DNA of 64,000 nucleotides. Source: Actinomycetes bacterium (lineage in GTDB: Bacteria; Actinomycetota; Acidimicrobiia; Acidimicrobiales; Acidimicrobiaceae). The DNA is taken from assembly GCA_021841935.1 (NCBI GenBank), contig JAKCDL010000001.1, positions 257,679 to 321,678 of the forward strand. The letters run 5' to 3'. Every line of letters begins with the position of its first letter. The stretch's first letter is position 1. This document shows positions 1-9,219 of the stretch, one piece after another. Position numbers and translations under genes: made by a program. The notes beneath the pieces were generated by a model. That model worked only from the letters and a program-made list of their open reading frames with translations, did not search any database and was not told where the DNA came from.

Positions 1-177
1 CCCTAGAGCAGTTCCAGCTTCATCTCTTGCGACTATCAAAGTTGCATCCTCATCAGAAATTATCTCCGAAAGGTCTTCCTTTGACATAGGTCCCGAAGAT
101 CGTGAAAGCTGCGGTATCAAACGATTGAGCTCCGAAAGTAACGTCTCTGAGAATTCTGTAGCAACTTCGATTTCCAA
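1..177 (-). CDS. GNAT family N-acetyltransferase, N-terminal part
   Basis: Only the first 59 codons lie in the window; the gene runs off the left edge. The reading begins LEIEVATEFSETLLSEL and continues through a typical GNAT first segment: a helix rich in leucine, then DATLIVARDEAGTALG, which matches the beta2-beta3 hairpin of GCN5-related acetyltransferases (a ...LLVARD..G.IVG pattern). The acetyl-CoA binding loop is outside the window, so substrate and activity cannot be judged. I chose the TTG start at 177 because GGGAG lies 7 bases upstream and no ATG or GTG is in a better place; the frame stays open further upstream. It is oriented like nei2 and lhr and could follow them as a separate unit. 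Confidence 0.6.
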   Translation of the reverse strand, partial: MEIEVATEFSETLLSELNRLIPQLSRSSGPMSKEDLSEIISDEDATLIVARDEAGTALG

Positions 178-270
178 AACACTTCTCCCACGGTAAAAGA
201 CAATTGACAGGGTATTGCCTATTCGTCACCTTCTTAAACTTCCTTTAGAGTAGTGCCCTAGCTGCAAGGA

Positions 271-1071
271 TCACACTTGACAATTGGGACAGTAGAAGAT
301 CGGTCTCGGAATTCTCTCATTAGGCGATCCGAGCGTTCGACGACGAACCGCATTAGTACAGATCCGGCATGGCAGTCCCGACCTACCATAGACGAAGGTT
401 CCTTCGATATCACTATCAAAGACTCGCTTTACGTTGGCGTTTTGGGTGGCGTTGAATTTCAGATCTGACCGAGCAACCTCAAGCATCTCTGCTAATTCTT
501 CTATTGCGACATCCTTTGCAGGTCGATATGGAGACATCCGGACTTTAAAGAGAGTCTCACATCGGTAGATATTGCCAATTCCTGCAACAATTCTTTGGTC
601 CAAGAGCGCTTCACCGATCGAGACGTCACCCGAAAATTGCCTCAACTTCATAAAGGCAGTTTCAACTTCTAGCTCGTCTCGAATAAGGTCCGATCCAAGT
701 TCAGACCTAAAACTCCCGAGCGTCCTCTCAACTCCCAAACCAAGCTGTAGCAAGGGGACGTCAAATGCGACCGCTACAACATCACCTGTCTCAATTACGC
801 AGACCGCATGGCGTGCTGAGCGTTTCCACCGTACGCCAGGAGAATAAAGATGCCAACTTCCAAACATCTTCGAGTGCGCACGAAGGATACGGTCATCTTC
901 AAAAACTATGAAGAGATTTTTACCGATTGAAGTGACATCTTCAATTACCTTTCCAACGAGGAGTTCTTCGCTGTAGGGGATCGGGCGGAGGTAGCTTTTG
1001 GCGACCCTCTTTTGGATCAGGTGGCGACCTAGATTCTGCGAAATTCTAAATATCGTGTCACCCTCGGGCAC
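271..1071 (-). CDS. nei2: Nei-type DNA glycosylase/AP lyase (endonuclease VIII family)
   Basis: 266 residues, the usual length for Fpg/Nei enzymes that excise oxidised bases and nick the abasic site. The N-terminus MPEGDTI carries the catalytic Pro2-Glu3 of the family, with a conserved GKNL lysine segment near residue 50. The H2TH helix region contains DQRIVAGIGNIYRCETLF, and the C-terminus has a zinc finger with a C-x2-C pair (CRIC) and a second C-x2-C pair (CPNC). Start MPEGDT instead of Fpg-type MPELPE points to the Nei branch; actinobacterial Nei2 is the closest match I can name. The start codon follows the lhr stop by only a few bases, and lhr-nei pairs are common in actinobacteria, so the two are probably co-transcribed for DNA repair. 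Confidence 0.9.
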   Translation of the reverse strand: MPEGDTIFRISQNLGRHLIQKRVAKSYLRPIPYSEELLVGKVIEDVTSIGKNLFIVFEDDRILRAHSKMFGSWHLYSPGVRWKRSARHAVCVIETGDVVAVAFDVPLLQLGLGVERTLGSFRSELGSDLIRDELEVETAFMKLRQFSGDVSIGEALLDQRIVAGIGNIYRCETLFKVRMSPYRPAKDVAIEELAEMLEVARSDLKFNATQNANVKRVFDSDIEGTFVYGRSGLPCRICTNAVRRRTLGSPNERIPRPIFYCPNCQV

Positions 1072-1077
1072 TTTGAC

Positions 1078-4000
1078 CTACCTCGTCGAGACGTTAAAGT
1101 TTTTGCCCGGAACAAATCCCCGTGGAGTTTCAACCAAACCCACAGCGACGCAAAGAGGGCGCAGAGGGCTATCCGGATCCAATTTAACGTGCGCATCTCT
1201 TCGCACATCTCCTATCCTCTGAAAAAGTCCCGCGAGCGCTTGAGCAAAGATCTGTTCGTCGAGATCTTCGGGCGAGTAGGTGTCGAGGAGTGTCGAGGAG
1301 ACGAGGTTGTAGAAGATCGTAGGCAACCCATCGTCTAAAAATACCAAGGAGCGTCGCCTATATTGAGCGCTCGTACGCGAAAGTACCAGCTCAGGGTAGT
1401 CAATGACCTTGCCATAAGGATTAGCTGAATCTCTTTCAAAGATCCACTTCAAAGACCTTGAACCACGTGAAGTTCCACCCACTTCACTACGCATCAGATC
1501 CAATAGTGTTGGTCTCATAAATTGAAGGTGGCCTAGCTTTTCGACAAAGACACCCTTCACCAGATGTCCACTAGCAACCAAGGTATCCAATGATCGCCTG
1601 TACTTTGAGAAGCCTCCTTGAAGCGACAAAAAGTTGAATGATCTTGGCGTAACTACGGTCTGCCTATCGACTATCGAAAGCAAAAAATCGATCTCGGTGC
1701 CGTTCGATCTAATCGAATCTAGGCGACGAAATCGAGCTGTGGCAAGACCGTCGCGCTCCCTTTCAATTGCAGTCGCTATCCCTCTTCTCAAACCTCCCCT
1801 CGAGGGCAACGCCTTCGATGAACCGAAGTTTTTGCCATAAACTCGCGAAAGTCCGTTGCGCAAGAGCTTCATAGAGTCACAGGTCAAAGTAGCGGACTTC
1901 AAAGCCTCGATGACCTTTGAAGTAGCGCTGAAACCCTCCTCTAGGTCACTTATTGAAAAGAGATCGCCGACTCCATCTAGCCACGAAAGGTCTTCACTTG
2001 TTGGATCACCCAACTTTCCCCGAAGGGGACCATCTAAGTAATACTGGGCCATCTCAGGTGACAAAAAGGCTATCTCGCTCTTGGAATTTACCTTGTAGCG
2101 CACGACGACCGGAAGAAAGACCCCCATTCGAACGAGGTCATCGAGGTGCGTAGATTGATAACCCATCAACGAAGGCGCAAGGATCTCGTCTTCCCATTCA
2201 GAAAGCGTAAAGGTAAGCCCTTCGTGAGCATACAGAAGCTCCCCCACTGTCTCAAGAGAACTCACCATTCCTCCGCTCTGATTGGATCGTGAAGTAACAA
2301 ACTTTGCAAAGTCGCCTATCGGTATCGGGGCTAATAACCCCTTCGCAATCTCAGAGGAGGCGATCCTAAGAGCCCTTAAAACATCCGGATCGCAGTATTC
2401 AACGCCTACGAAACCTGGAGTAAAGCCACCTCTAAGCAAATCCCCTCTCTCAAGAGCTCGCTCAAATAACTCCTCAGTTAGTTTTCGCTCTAAGGAATAC
2501 CTCTCCGAAAAGGCACTCACCGTAAAGGGCAAATTTACCTTGGCGAAGCGGTGCAACAATTTATAGAGGGGCTCTGAGAGGGGCTCTAGGAAGTCACTTG
2601 CAACGAATGCTGGAATTACAACGCCAAGTCCATCACGGTACTTTGCGCTATCCAACGGTGCGATATAACGAGACTCAGTACCTAGCTGCACCCTTAAGAT
2701 TGCACGACGATCGAGAGCTCGTTGGATTTTTTCATCAACGTTGACTCCAATCTGGTAGAGAGATGCGACTTCGTCGCGGTTAAGATCTCCAAGAAGCGAC
2801 AGGCTTCGGGAAAGGTCGGAGTCCGTTGATCGCTCTTCGAGAGTGCCCCGCCTTTTTATCCTCTGCTCAATTTCTACGAAGGCATCGATCTCAAGAAAAG
2901 ACCTTAATTCACCCTCTCCTAACAGCTCTTGCAAAAGCTGATGATCAAGAGAAAGTACAATCGACTTTCGCTCACCACTCGGAGCATCGCTGTCATAGAG
3001 AAATGATGAGACGTAGTTATAAGCAAGGGTAGATGAAAAGGGCGAAGGACGCGATACCATTCGAGGAGCGAGCACTACTTGCCCATCTCCAATCTCTCTC
3101 AAAATCTCCCGCAAACCATCTAGATCGAATAAAGCCGTCAAGATTTCACGAACCGCTTCGTAAGTAACGGGAAAATCCTGGTCCTGCCCCAACTTTCCTA
3201 AAAGCGTGTTGGAGCGTTGACGCATTCTCCAAAGAGGAGTCCTTGAGTTGGGACGACCCTTGAGTATCATCAAGGAGCGATAAGCGCAATCTCTAAAGGT
3301 TGACCCAAAGAGTGGAGTCGATGAAACACCAGCTAGAAGTAGATCTTCAACCTCTTTTTCGTCAACTGCTATGAGCTCACAGATTTCATCTATTTCAGAT
3401 GTTGGAGACCTGAAAACAATCCCGTCATTATCTGCGATAACGCGAATGTCATCGCCATAGATTGAAGAGATTCGCTCAGAGATAATTGTCGCCCAAGGCC
3501 TATTTACTCCAAGTCCAAATGGCGAAAGGAGAACTACACGATACTCACCAAAGTCATCCCTCATTATCTCAACTGGTAAGCGACGCGAAGTTGGGAGGCC
3601 TGCTTCACTTGAGTACTGTTCTTTTAGATATTCTTCTAAGTTCCTATAAAAATCATCATCTAACTTAAGCTTGTTATCTCTTTCAACTCGCCTCGATCTA
3701 GAAAAAGCACCGTAGATCTCAAGAAGCCGCCTACCTAGTTGACTGCTTCTAGACAGCGAGTCGCCCTTCCAAAATGGCATTTTTCCTGGTAATCCTGCGG
3801 CAGGCTCCACCTTGACACCGGTGTCGTCGATTGAGGTGATACGCCACGAGGACGACCCTAGGATAAAAACCTCCCCTGGCCTTGATTCAAAGACCATCTC
3901 CTCGTCAAGTTCACCCACACGACTTCCATCAGGCGCGGTAACTCTGTACAGGCCACGTTCGACGATCGTACCAATGTTGCTCAGAACAGCCAACCGTGCT

Positions 4001-5547
4001 CTTTTTGTTGGCCTAATTGTCATTGACGCAATATCAAGGTCAATCAAGATTGGCAGTTGTGCCTCTCCGTCTCGATTTGCCTTTCCACTCAACATCTCGA
4101 GCACTTTACGCAGAGCCGTATACGAAAGCCCCTGATAGGAATAGGTAGAGTGGACTATCTTCAAAACCGATTCGACGGCAAGTTCGCGCTCATTTAGCTC
4201 TGACTCAAGAGCCATCGAAACTATCTGCTGTGCTAAAACATCTAAAGCGTTTTTGGGAACTGAGATAGCCTCGATCTCTTCACTAATCATCATCTGCGCC
4301 GTCGCATAACTCACAGCTAGGTCATGACGAAATTTTGGGATAAATACAGCCCTCGATACCTCGCCCACTCGATGACTTGCTCTTCCGACGCGCTGAATTC
4401 CCGACGATACAGAATTAGGAGATTCAACCTGAATAACCAGATCGACAAAGGCCATGTCAATGCCTAATTCGAGACTCGAGGTGGCTACCAGTGCCTTAAC
4501 TTCGCCTCTCTTGAGTCGATCTTCTATCTGCCCACGCGTCTCTTTTGACATCGATCCATGATGAGCAAAGACTATCTCGTCGCCGGCCTCTTCATTTATG
4601 CGATTCGAAAGCCGCTCAGCCTGCCTACGAGAATTTACAAAGACTATCGCCGAATTCACACCTTGAAGGCGCCCCAAAATCGACTTTGCAATGTGTGGCC
4701 AAATCGAAAAACGAACCAACGGATCGGAGACCGCACTTCCTGACATCATTGAAGAGCCATCTTCATTTGCCACCACGGATCCGATATCGGACATATCTTC
4801 GACTACGCTCGTGAGCTCAATCTCCATCATTCGACGATTTTTAGTGGTTACAATTTCCACCCGTCTAAGCGCCGACTCTCCCTCCGATCCACCTAAGTAG
4901 GCCGCTACCTCAGACAGAGGGCGCTGTGTCGCAGAGAGGCCTATGCGGGCTGGCCTCTTGCCGCCATTAGCCTCCACCAAAGAATCAACTCGAGCTAACG
5001 AGAGCGCCAAATGCGAGCCCCTTTTATTGGGCGCCAGGGCATGTATCTCATCGATAATGATGTACCGTAGTGACCTCAGAGTGGCACTTGCTCCAGATGA
5101 AAGCATCAAGTAAAGAGACTCTGGCGTAGTGATGAGGATGTCAGGCGGATCTTTGATAAGTCGTCTTCTCTCCTTCGAGTCTGTGTCTCCGCTTCGTACT
5201 CCAACATCGATTGACAACTTTGGGCCGCCACTTGCTTGGGCTAGCATTTCAATACCACGAAGAGGCGATCGCAAGTTTCGTTCGACATCGACAGCTAGGG
5301 CTTTGATCGGCGATATGTACAGTACCGAAGTGCCATCTTGCGATGAACCATTAACCACTAGATCATTTATACAGGCTAAAAAGGCGGCTAGAGTCTTCCC
5401 CGATCCGGTAGGAGCAGAAATAAGGGTGTCCCTGCCTTCAGAGATGTACCTCCACCCTTCGATCTGAATGTCGGTAGGTTCTTTGAAATTCCGAGTGAAC
5501 CAACCTGTAACAATTGGATCAAAGTTTTCAGGGAAGCTAGACATCAC
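1078..5547 (-). CDS. lhr: Lhr-type superfamily 2 DNA helicase
   Basis: 1489 residues, matching the long Lhr (long helicase-related) proteins of enterobacteria and actinobacteria, which are ATP-dependent 3'-5' helicases of nucleic-acid repair. Walker A is APTGSGKT (about residues 45-52), motif II is DEIH (166-169), motif III is SAT (205-207), and motif VI reads QRVGRASHR. The roughly 850-residue core is followed by the long Lhr C-terminal region. Translation starts at GTG 5547 or the adjacent ATG 5544; a weak AGTAGG lies upstream. The gene ends 6 bases before nei2, so the two form a repair unit. The divergent Nudix gene starts about 30 bases away. Confidence 0.93.
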   Translation of the reverse strand: MMSSFPENFDPIVTGWFTRNFKEPTDIQIEGWRYISEGRDTLISAPTGSGKTLAAFLACINDLVVNGSSQDGTSVLYISPIKALAVDVERNLRSPLRGIEMLAQASGGPKLSIDVGVRSGDTDSKERRRLIKDPPDILITTPESLYLMLSSGASATLRSLRYIIIDEIHALAPNKRGSHLALSLARVDSLVEANGGKRPARIGLSATQRPLSEVAAYLGGSEGESALRRVEIVTTKNRRMMEIELTSVVEDMSDIGSVVANEDGSSMMSGSAVSDPLVRFSIWPHIAKSILGRLQGVNSAIVFVNSRRQAERLSNRINEEAGDEIVFAHHGSMSKETRGQIEDRLKRGEVKALVATSSLELGIDMAFVDLVIQVESPNSVSSGIQRVGRASHRVGEVSRAVFIPKFRHDLAVSYATAQMMISEEIEAISVPKNALDVLAQQIVSMALESELNERELAVESVLKIVHSTYSYQGLSYTALRKVLEMLSGKANRDGEAQLPILIDLDIASMTIRPTKRARLAVLSNIGTIVERGLYRVTAPDGSRVGELDEEMVFESRPGEVFILGSSSWRITSIDDTGVKVEPAAGLPGKMPFWKGDSLSRSSQLGRRLLEIYGAFSRSRRVERDNKLKLDDDFYRNLEEYLKEQYSSEAGLPTSRRLPVEIMRDDFGEYRVVLLSPFGLGVNRPWATIISERISSIYGDDIRVIADNDGIVFRSPTSEIDEICELIAVDEKEVEDLLLAGVSSTPLFGSTFRDCAYRSLMILKGRPNSRTPLWRMRQRSNTLLGKLGQDQDFPVTYEAVREILTALFDLDGLREILREIGDGQVVLAPRMVSRPSPFSSTLAYNYVSSFLYDSDAPSGERKSIVLSLDHQLLQELLGEGELRSFLEIDAFVEIEQRIKRRGTLEERSTDSDLSRSLSLLGDLNRDEVASLYQIGVNVDEKIQRALDRRAILRVQLGTESRYIAPLDSAKYRDGLGVVIPAFVASDFLEPLSEPLYKLLHRFAKVNLPFTVSAFSERYSLERKLTEELFERALERGDLLRGGFTPGFVGVEYCDPDVLRALRIASSEIAKGLLAPIPIGDFAKFVTSRSNQSGGMVSSLETVGELLYAHEGLTFTLSEWEDEILAPSLMGYQSTHLDDLVRMGVFLPVVVRYKVNSKSEIAFLSPEMAQYYLDGPLRGKLGDPTSEDLSWLDGVGDLFSISDLEEGFSATSKVIEALKSATLTCDSMKLLRNGLSRVYGKNFGSSKALPSRGGLRRGIATAIERERDGLATARFRRLDSIRSNGTEIDFLLSIVDRQTVVTPRSFNFLSLQGGFSKYRRSLDTLVASGHLVKGVFVEKLGHLQFMRPTLLDLMRSEVGGTSRGSRSLKWIFERDSANPYGKVIDYPELVLSRTSAQYRRRSLVFLDDGLPTIFYNLVSSTLLDTYSPEDLDEQIFAQALAGLFQRIGDVRRDAHVKLDPDSPLRPLCVAVGLVETPRGFVPGKNFNVSTR

Positions 5548-5579
5548 ACTTCAGCCTACTTCCACACCAAAATTACATA

Positions 5580-6338
5580 ATGCGATCCATTACCTATATG
5601 AGAGCAAAATTGCTACGACCTAGGCTGCATTCCTTGATAGCCTTGATGCTTGTGGAAATATCTAAAGCAACACTCCTCAGATGGTCAGAGGCTATCGCCG
5701 CATCTGCTATGACTGGAATTGGTTTCACTGAAAACCTCTACGAGGTGGAGCGCTTTGAAGAGATGCTCAAGATAGCTTCTGAAATTCGATCCGCTGCCCA
5801 TATCGACGGGGTAGGGATCTCAGCTGAATCAAGCTCAGATGAGATCTACGACTACTACCACAAGAACATTGGCAATGGAATCAGCGGATACGTGACGCCA
5901 AAAGCAGCAATTGGAGCAATCGTAGGTAACGAAAACGGCGAACTTCTACTGATACAGCGCAGCGACTCAGGTATATGGCTCTACCCAACTGGATGGGCCG
6001 ATGTCGGATATTCACCAGCCGAAGTCGCGGCAAAAGAGGTATACGAAGAGGCTGGTATCGAAGTTGAGGTCATCTCGCTCCTCTCAGTAATCGATGGATT
6101 AAGGCGTGGCTTTACCGCCGTACCTCTCTACTCAATGCTCTTTTTATGCAGAGCCACCGGCGGCAAATTAAAGGCCCACCCACTTGAATGCAGGGATGTA
6201 GGGTGGTTTTCCCGCGACAATCTCCCCTCGCCGATGGTTCGTCATGAGGCTTGGGCTCAAATGGCCTTTGACGCTATCGATGGCAAGATACCGCCCACAC
6301 ACTTTGACCAAGTCCGTTCCCCATTTTGGCAAGAGTAG
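5580..6338 (+). CDS. Nudix hydrolase, YjhB/ADP-ribose pyrophosphatase-like
   Basis: A two-part protein. Residues about 33-70 (LLRWSEAIAASAMTGIGFTE...EVERFEEML) match the N-terminal helical Nudix_N domain seen in YjhB-like hydrolases, where it reads ...IAQ.GL.Y....ERYEEL. The Nudix box follows as GWADVGYSPAEVAAKEVYEE, ending AGI; Glu is replaced by Tyr in the GES position and Arg by Lys, as is common in this subgroup, and the metal-binding EVYEEAG is intact. Family substrates are nucleoside diphosphate derivatives such as ADP-ribose. The first 22 codons are not family-like and no clear ribosome site precedes 5580; ATG 5646 is an alternative start. Transcribed alone, divergently from lhr. Confidence 0.85.
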   Translation: MRSITYMRAKLLRPRLHSLIALMLVEISKATLLRWSEAIAASAMTGIGFTENLYEVERFEEMLKIASEIRSAAHIDGVGISAESSSDEIYDYYHKNIGNGISGYVTPKAAIGAIVGNENGELLLIQRSDSGIWLYPTGWADVGYSPAEVAAKEVYEEAGIEVEVISLLSVIDGLRRGFTAVPLYSMLFLCRATGGKLKAHPLECRDVGWFSRDNLPSPMVRHEAWAQMAFDAIDGKIPPTHFDQVRSPFWQE

Positions 6339-6347
6339 ATTCAACTT

Positions 6348-7196
6348 CTACCCCTCGATATACCTAAGGTACTCCTCTGCCTCTTCGATGAGTTCGCGAC
6401 TCCGCATTGGAAAATCATCGACCAAATCTTGAAGGTCCAGGAAGTCAACTTGACTTGCCCACAAGTCAACAGTTGCCCTGCCTTCGAGTTCATTCAATTC
6501 GATTGCGCCCGAAGCAAAGACGTTGGCGGGATCCAGCCTCATCTCAACGTCTCTAACTTTAAAGTCAAACATCTTCTCAATCGCTTCAATCAGCTCTAGA
6601 GCGCCATTGACATCTGCCTCGTGCGCTGAGGCAATTGGAGTAGTGAGCCACATCGAAACTGCGGGCAATTGTCTGCCTTCCAGTATGACATGAACAGCAC
6701 CAAGAGACCCTGTAAATCCTCCACAGTTGTCTTTGAACAAACCGTACCTTCGCATCAAAACCGGTGAATTTGATCGAACTAAGATACGCCCAAAGTGCGG
6801 AATACGATCCATTGCAACGATACTTCCAAGTAGCACAACCGCATCCGGTTTAACGCCTGCAATCATCTCGGCAACTTCATCACAGAAACTTCCCCAACTC
6901 CGTTTGACCGGAGGGATTGATGCTAGGTAAATTCGCTTACCGATCGATGGTATTTCAGCCATATAAAGCAAAACTCTTGGCCAAACGAGGCTACGATCTA
7001 GCCCCTTACCAACTTCAATTGACGGTTGTACTGACCCTTCGTCAAGATACTTATCTACCCTCAGCTCTCCACACACTTTAGCGGAGAGGAGCTCTCTCAA
7101 TAAGGAGACCGCGATCTTTCCGGAACAAACCGCGTCGTCGTCGCCTTCAAAAGAAACAACAAATACCGTGTCCACTTCAAATCCATTTCCTGGCAA
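6348..7196 (-). CDS. PAC2 family protein
   Basis: 282 residues resembling actinobacterial PAC2 proteins, related to proteasome assembly chaperone 2. The recognisable parts are the N-terminal strand (VFVVSFEGDDDA), a central DAVVLLGSIVAMDRIPHFGR segment with the typical LG...D.PH motif, the GGFTGSLGAVHVIL turn, and the WLTTPIASAHEADVNGALEL region before an acidic C-terminal helix. No function is established for bacterial members; a role in assembling or binding protein complexes is only inferred from the eukaryotic name-giver. Convergent with the Nudix gene (9 bases apart). No proteasome genes are in this window. Confidence 0.8.
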   Translation of the reverse strand: MPGNGFEVDTVFVVSFEGDDDAVCSGKIAVSLLRELLSAKVCGELRVDKYLDEGSVQPSIEVGKGLDRSLVWPRVLLYMAEIPSIGKRIYLASIPPVKRSWGSFCDEVAEMIAGVKPDAVVLLGSIVAMDRIPHFGRILVRSNSPVLMRRYGLFKDNCGGFTGSLGAVHVILEGRQLPAVSMWLTTPIASAHEADVNGALELIEAIEKMFDFKVRDVEMRLDPANVFASGAIELNELEGRATVDLWASQVDFLDLQDLVDDFPMRSRELIEEAEEYLRYIEG

Positions 7197-7326
7197 TCTA
7201 AGGGGTCCATCCCAAAAAAAGTTAATTCAAAGATACCAAAGAAACCAATCGAAGTGCGAAAAACGACGCACTTTAATCAAAATATTCACTACGGCCGTAA
7301 GATTGTTGTTTGAAAAAGTTATCCCG

Positions 7327-7566
7327 CTAGCTTTCGACGATATCACCTAGGGTATCAACTTCGATTTCGATCTCGGACAACCAATTGAAGGCTCGTTCGA
7401 GATCATCCGAACTGCCCTCTAGCTCGCAAATAAGCCATCCGCTTCCATCTTCAACACTAGCCCTTCTGATATCGGCCAACACATTGAAGTCGAGGGCTAA
7501 TCGTGCAATGACGGGTCTCTTGACTTGAGAAACTGGGTAAACCAATTTTGCACGTACGTTTGCCAT
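7327..7566 (-). CDS. NIL domain protein
   Basis: 79 residues forming a single NIL domain, the small ferredoxin-like fold first seen at the C-terminus of methionine ABC transporter ATPases: MANVRAKLVYPVSQVKRPVI, then ALDFNVLADIRRASVED, then GWLICELEG, then DDLERAFNWLSE. I prefer ATG 7566 to the upstream TTG 7572 because AGAGG sits 8 bases before it. It begins 11 bases after the larE stop and is almost certainly co-transcribed with larE. Free-standing NIL proteins often accompany sulfur metabolism genes, which fits LarE chemistry, but the ligand is unknown. The 130 bases between this gene and PAC2 hold a 7-bp hairpin (7252-7273) without a T tract. Confidence 0.75.
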   Translation of the reverse strand: MANVRAKLVYPVSQVKRPVIARLALDFNVLADIRRASVEDGSGWLICELEGSSDDLERAFNWLSEIEIEVDTLGDIVES

Positions 7567-7577
7567 TTCCAATACCT

Positions 7578-8387
7578 CTATTCCTTTGGCCGTATAACTC
7601 GATTTAGCGATCCACTCTTTAGCGGTTCAAGGGAGACCGATACAAAGTCGTAACCGATTTTACGAAGTTCAGTAGAAATCTCAAGTTGCTCTTTGGGTGA
7701 TCCTAGCGACTCGTTGCCACCAATTTCAACCATAGCTAACTGCCCAAAATCCCTAACTCTTACCTCGACCAACCCACGACGCCTTAGATAGCGTTCCGCC
7801 CTCTCAACTTTACCCAAAAGTCCAATTGAAATTGGAGTTCCATATGGAATTCGTGATGAAAGACAAGGGGCGGCAGGTTTGTCCCAATTTGGAACTCCAA
7901 AGTCATTAGCAATGGCTCGAACCATATCTTTTGTAATACCTGCTTCGAGGAGAGGAAATCTAGCTCCCCTCTCCTTTGCGGCCCGCTGGCCAGGTCGATA
8001 GTCACTTACATCACTCAAATTTACGCCAAGAGCAACAGTGGCACCTAGTTCAATAGCTATTGGCTCAAGGCTATCCATCAACGAGCTCTTGCAGTAGTAG
8101 CAGCGCAATGAATCATTTTGAAGATAATTTTCGTCACTAAATTCATCCGTGACTACGACCTTTACCTGAAATCCCAAGTTATTGGCAATCTCTAAGGCGT
8201 CAGCTAATTCATCACGCGCCAAGGAAGGCGAATCCGCAATAACGGCGGTAACTTTGGATTCACCCAAAACCTTGGCCGCTAGGTAGCTTAAAAGCGTAGA
8301 GTCAACTCCTCCAGAGTATCCGACGACTAACCGCTCGCACTCTCGAAGAATTGACTCTAACTTTTCTACTTCCGCAATATAATTCAC
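7578..8387 (-). CDS. larE: LarE-type ATP-dependent sacrificial sulfur transferase
   Basis: A PP-loop ATP pyrophosphatase of 269 residues. The nucleotide motif YSGGVDSTLLS is at residues 24-34, CYYC at 96-99, and the LarE signature DKPAAPCLSSRIPYG at 169-183. Cys175 aligns with the cysteine that gives up its sulfur in Lactobacillus LarE (Cys176). In the lar system LarE inserts two sulfur atoms into the nickel-pincer cofactor of lactate racemase; here no larB, larC or larA is nearby, only a NIL-domain gene, so the client may differ. GTG start at 8387 without a strong ribosome site. The hemQ stop lies 33 bases upstream. Confidence 0.88.
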   Translation of the reverse strand: MNYIAEVEKLESILRECERLVVGYSGGVDSTLLSYLAAKVLGESKVTAVIADSPSLARDELADALEIANNLGFQVKVVVTDEFSDENYLQNDSLRCYYCKSSLMDSLEPIAIELGATVALGVNLSDVSDYRPGQRAAKERGARFPLLEAGITKDMVRAIANDFGVPNWDKPAAPCLSSRIPYGTPISIGLLGKVERAERYLRRRGLVEVRVRDFGQLAMVEIGGNESLGSPKEQLEISTELRKIGYDFVSVSLEPLKSGSLNRVIRPKE

Positions 8388-8420
8388 ATAAAGAAGTCTA
8401 CCCGAGAGTACCCTTCTGTA

Positions 8421-9131
8421 TTAGAAGGTATTTTCGAGGACTGATTCGAGGTTGCCAATTACGCCCGTATAAAACGGACCAAACTCGCCATAGAGTGCAG
8501 AACCCTCATCGTAGCGCATCGTATAGACGACTTCCTTCAGAAAATCTGGCTTGGTGGCAAATAGGGTAACGCCCCACTCGTAGTCATCCACACCAGTGGA
8601 CCCTGTTACAAGCTGAATTACCCTCCCCGCAAACGCCCTACCAGACGCTCCATGACCAAACATCAGCTTCTCACGCTCTTCATATGGAAGCGTATACCAG
8701 TTATACTTCTCGCCCCTCTGTTTTGACATGCCGTAAAAGCAAATGTTGTACATACCCTTCGGCGGTAGAACGGGATAGAGTCTCGGTGCGCGTCGATCCG
8801 CAGGAAGATCCTTCGCATACTCCGAAACTTCCGTCATCGACACGTAGCTATCTACCACTTCAAGGCCCGCACGTTCAATATCCCTTTGGAACTGCTTAAG
8901 CTTTACAAAATTTGGACCATAGGCGAGAAAACCAATCTGCGCCTTATGTCCAAGCATTGAAAATGGTACCAAATGATAGCCCGGTTCGGTGAGAGCCTTC
9001 GATGCCACAATTATCGCATCTTTGTCTAACTCCCGATTCGCCTTACAGAATAAGTGAAGAACTGAAAGCCCTTCAGTTGGAGTGAAAGTTTCATCATCAG
9101 ATGAAAGTTCAGGAAGAACCTCTTCAGACAC
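8421..9131 (-). CDS. hemQ: Coproheme decarboxylase (chlorite dismutase family)
   Basis: 236 residues of the HemQ/ChdC branch, which converts coproheme III to heme b in the coproporphyrin-dependent pathway of Gram-positive bacteria. The signature EKYNWYTLPYEEREKLM (141-157) carries the conserved Tyr of the YNWY motif, and His160 in the following GHGASGR is the proximal heme ligand. The N-terminal half (LSVLHLFCKANRELD) is the first ferredoxin-like repeat. The GTG start at 9131 is fixed by AGGAGG at 9138-9143. The first 20 residues are acidic and extra to the fold, as usual in actinobacteria. It lies just beyond the terminator hairpin of the FtsH-like gene. Confidence 0.92.
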   Translation of the reverse strand: MSEEVLPELSSDDETFTPTEGLSVLHLFCKANRELDKDAIIVASKALTEPGYHLVPFSMLGHKAQIGFLAYGPNFVKLKQFQRDIERAGLEVVDSYVSMTEVSEYAKDLPADRRAPRLYPVLPPKGMYNICFYGMSKQRGEKYNWYTLPYEEREKLMFGHGASGRAFAGRVIQLVTGSTGVDDYEWGVTLFATKPDFLKEVVYTMRYDEGSALYGEFGPFYTGVIGNLESVLENTF

Positions 9132-9151
9132 CTTGATCCTCCTTGTAAAGA

Positions 9152-9178
9152 GACATATCCGCCATAGGCGGATATGTC
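9152..9178 (-). terminator. Hairpin between FtsH-like gene and hemQ
   Basis: Perfect 12-bp inverted repeat GACATATCCGCC / GGCGGATATGTC with a 3-base loop. Read on the minus strand it is 41 bases past the FtsH-like stop and is followed by TCTTT, so it can end that transcript. It lies only 8 bases before the hemQ ribosome site, so it could also sit in the hemQ leader and affect its translation. Confidence 0.65.
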
Positions 9179-9219
9179 GTATAAACGCTTTATTTAATGC
9201 TACCTAGTTGTCGCTACAA

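Noticed and set aside
7252-7273. Hairpin AAGTGCG/CGCACTT after the NIL gene as a terminator
   Set aside because: Only 7 bp, 8-base loop and no T tract in either direction.
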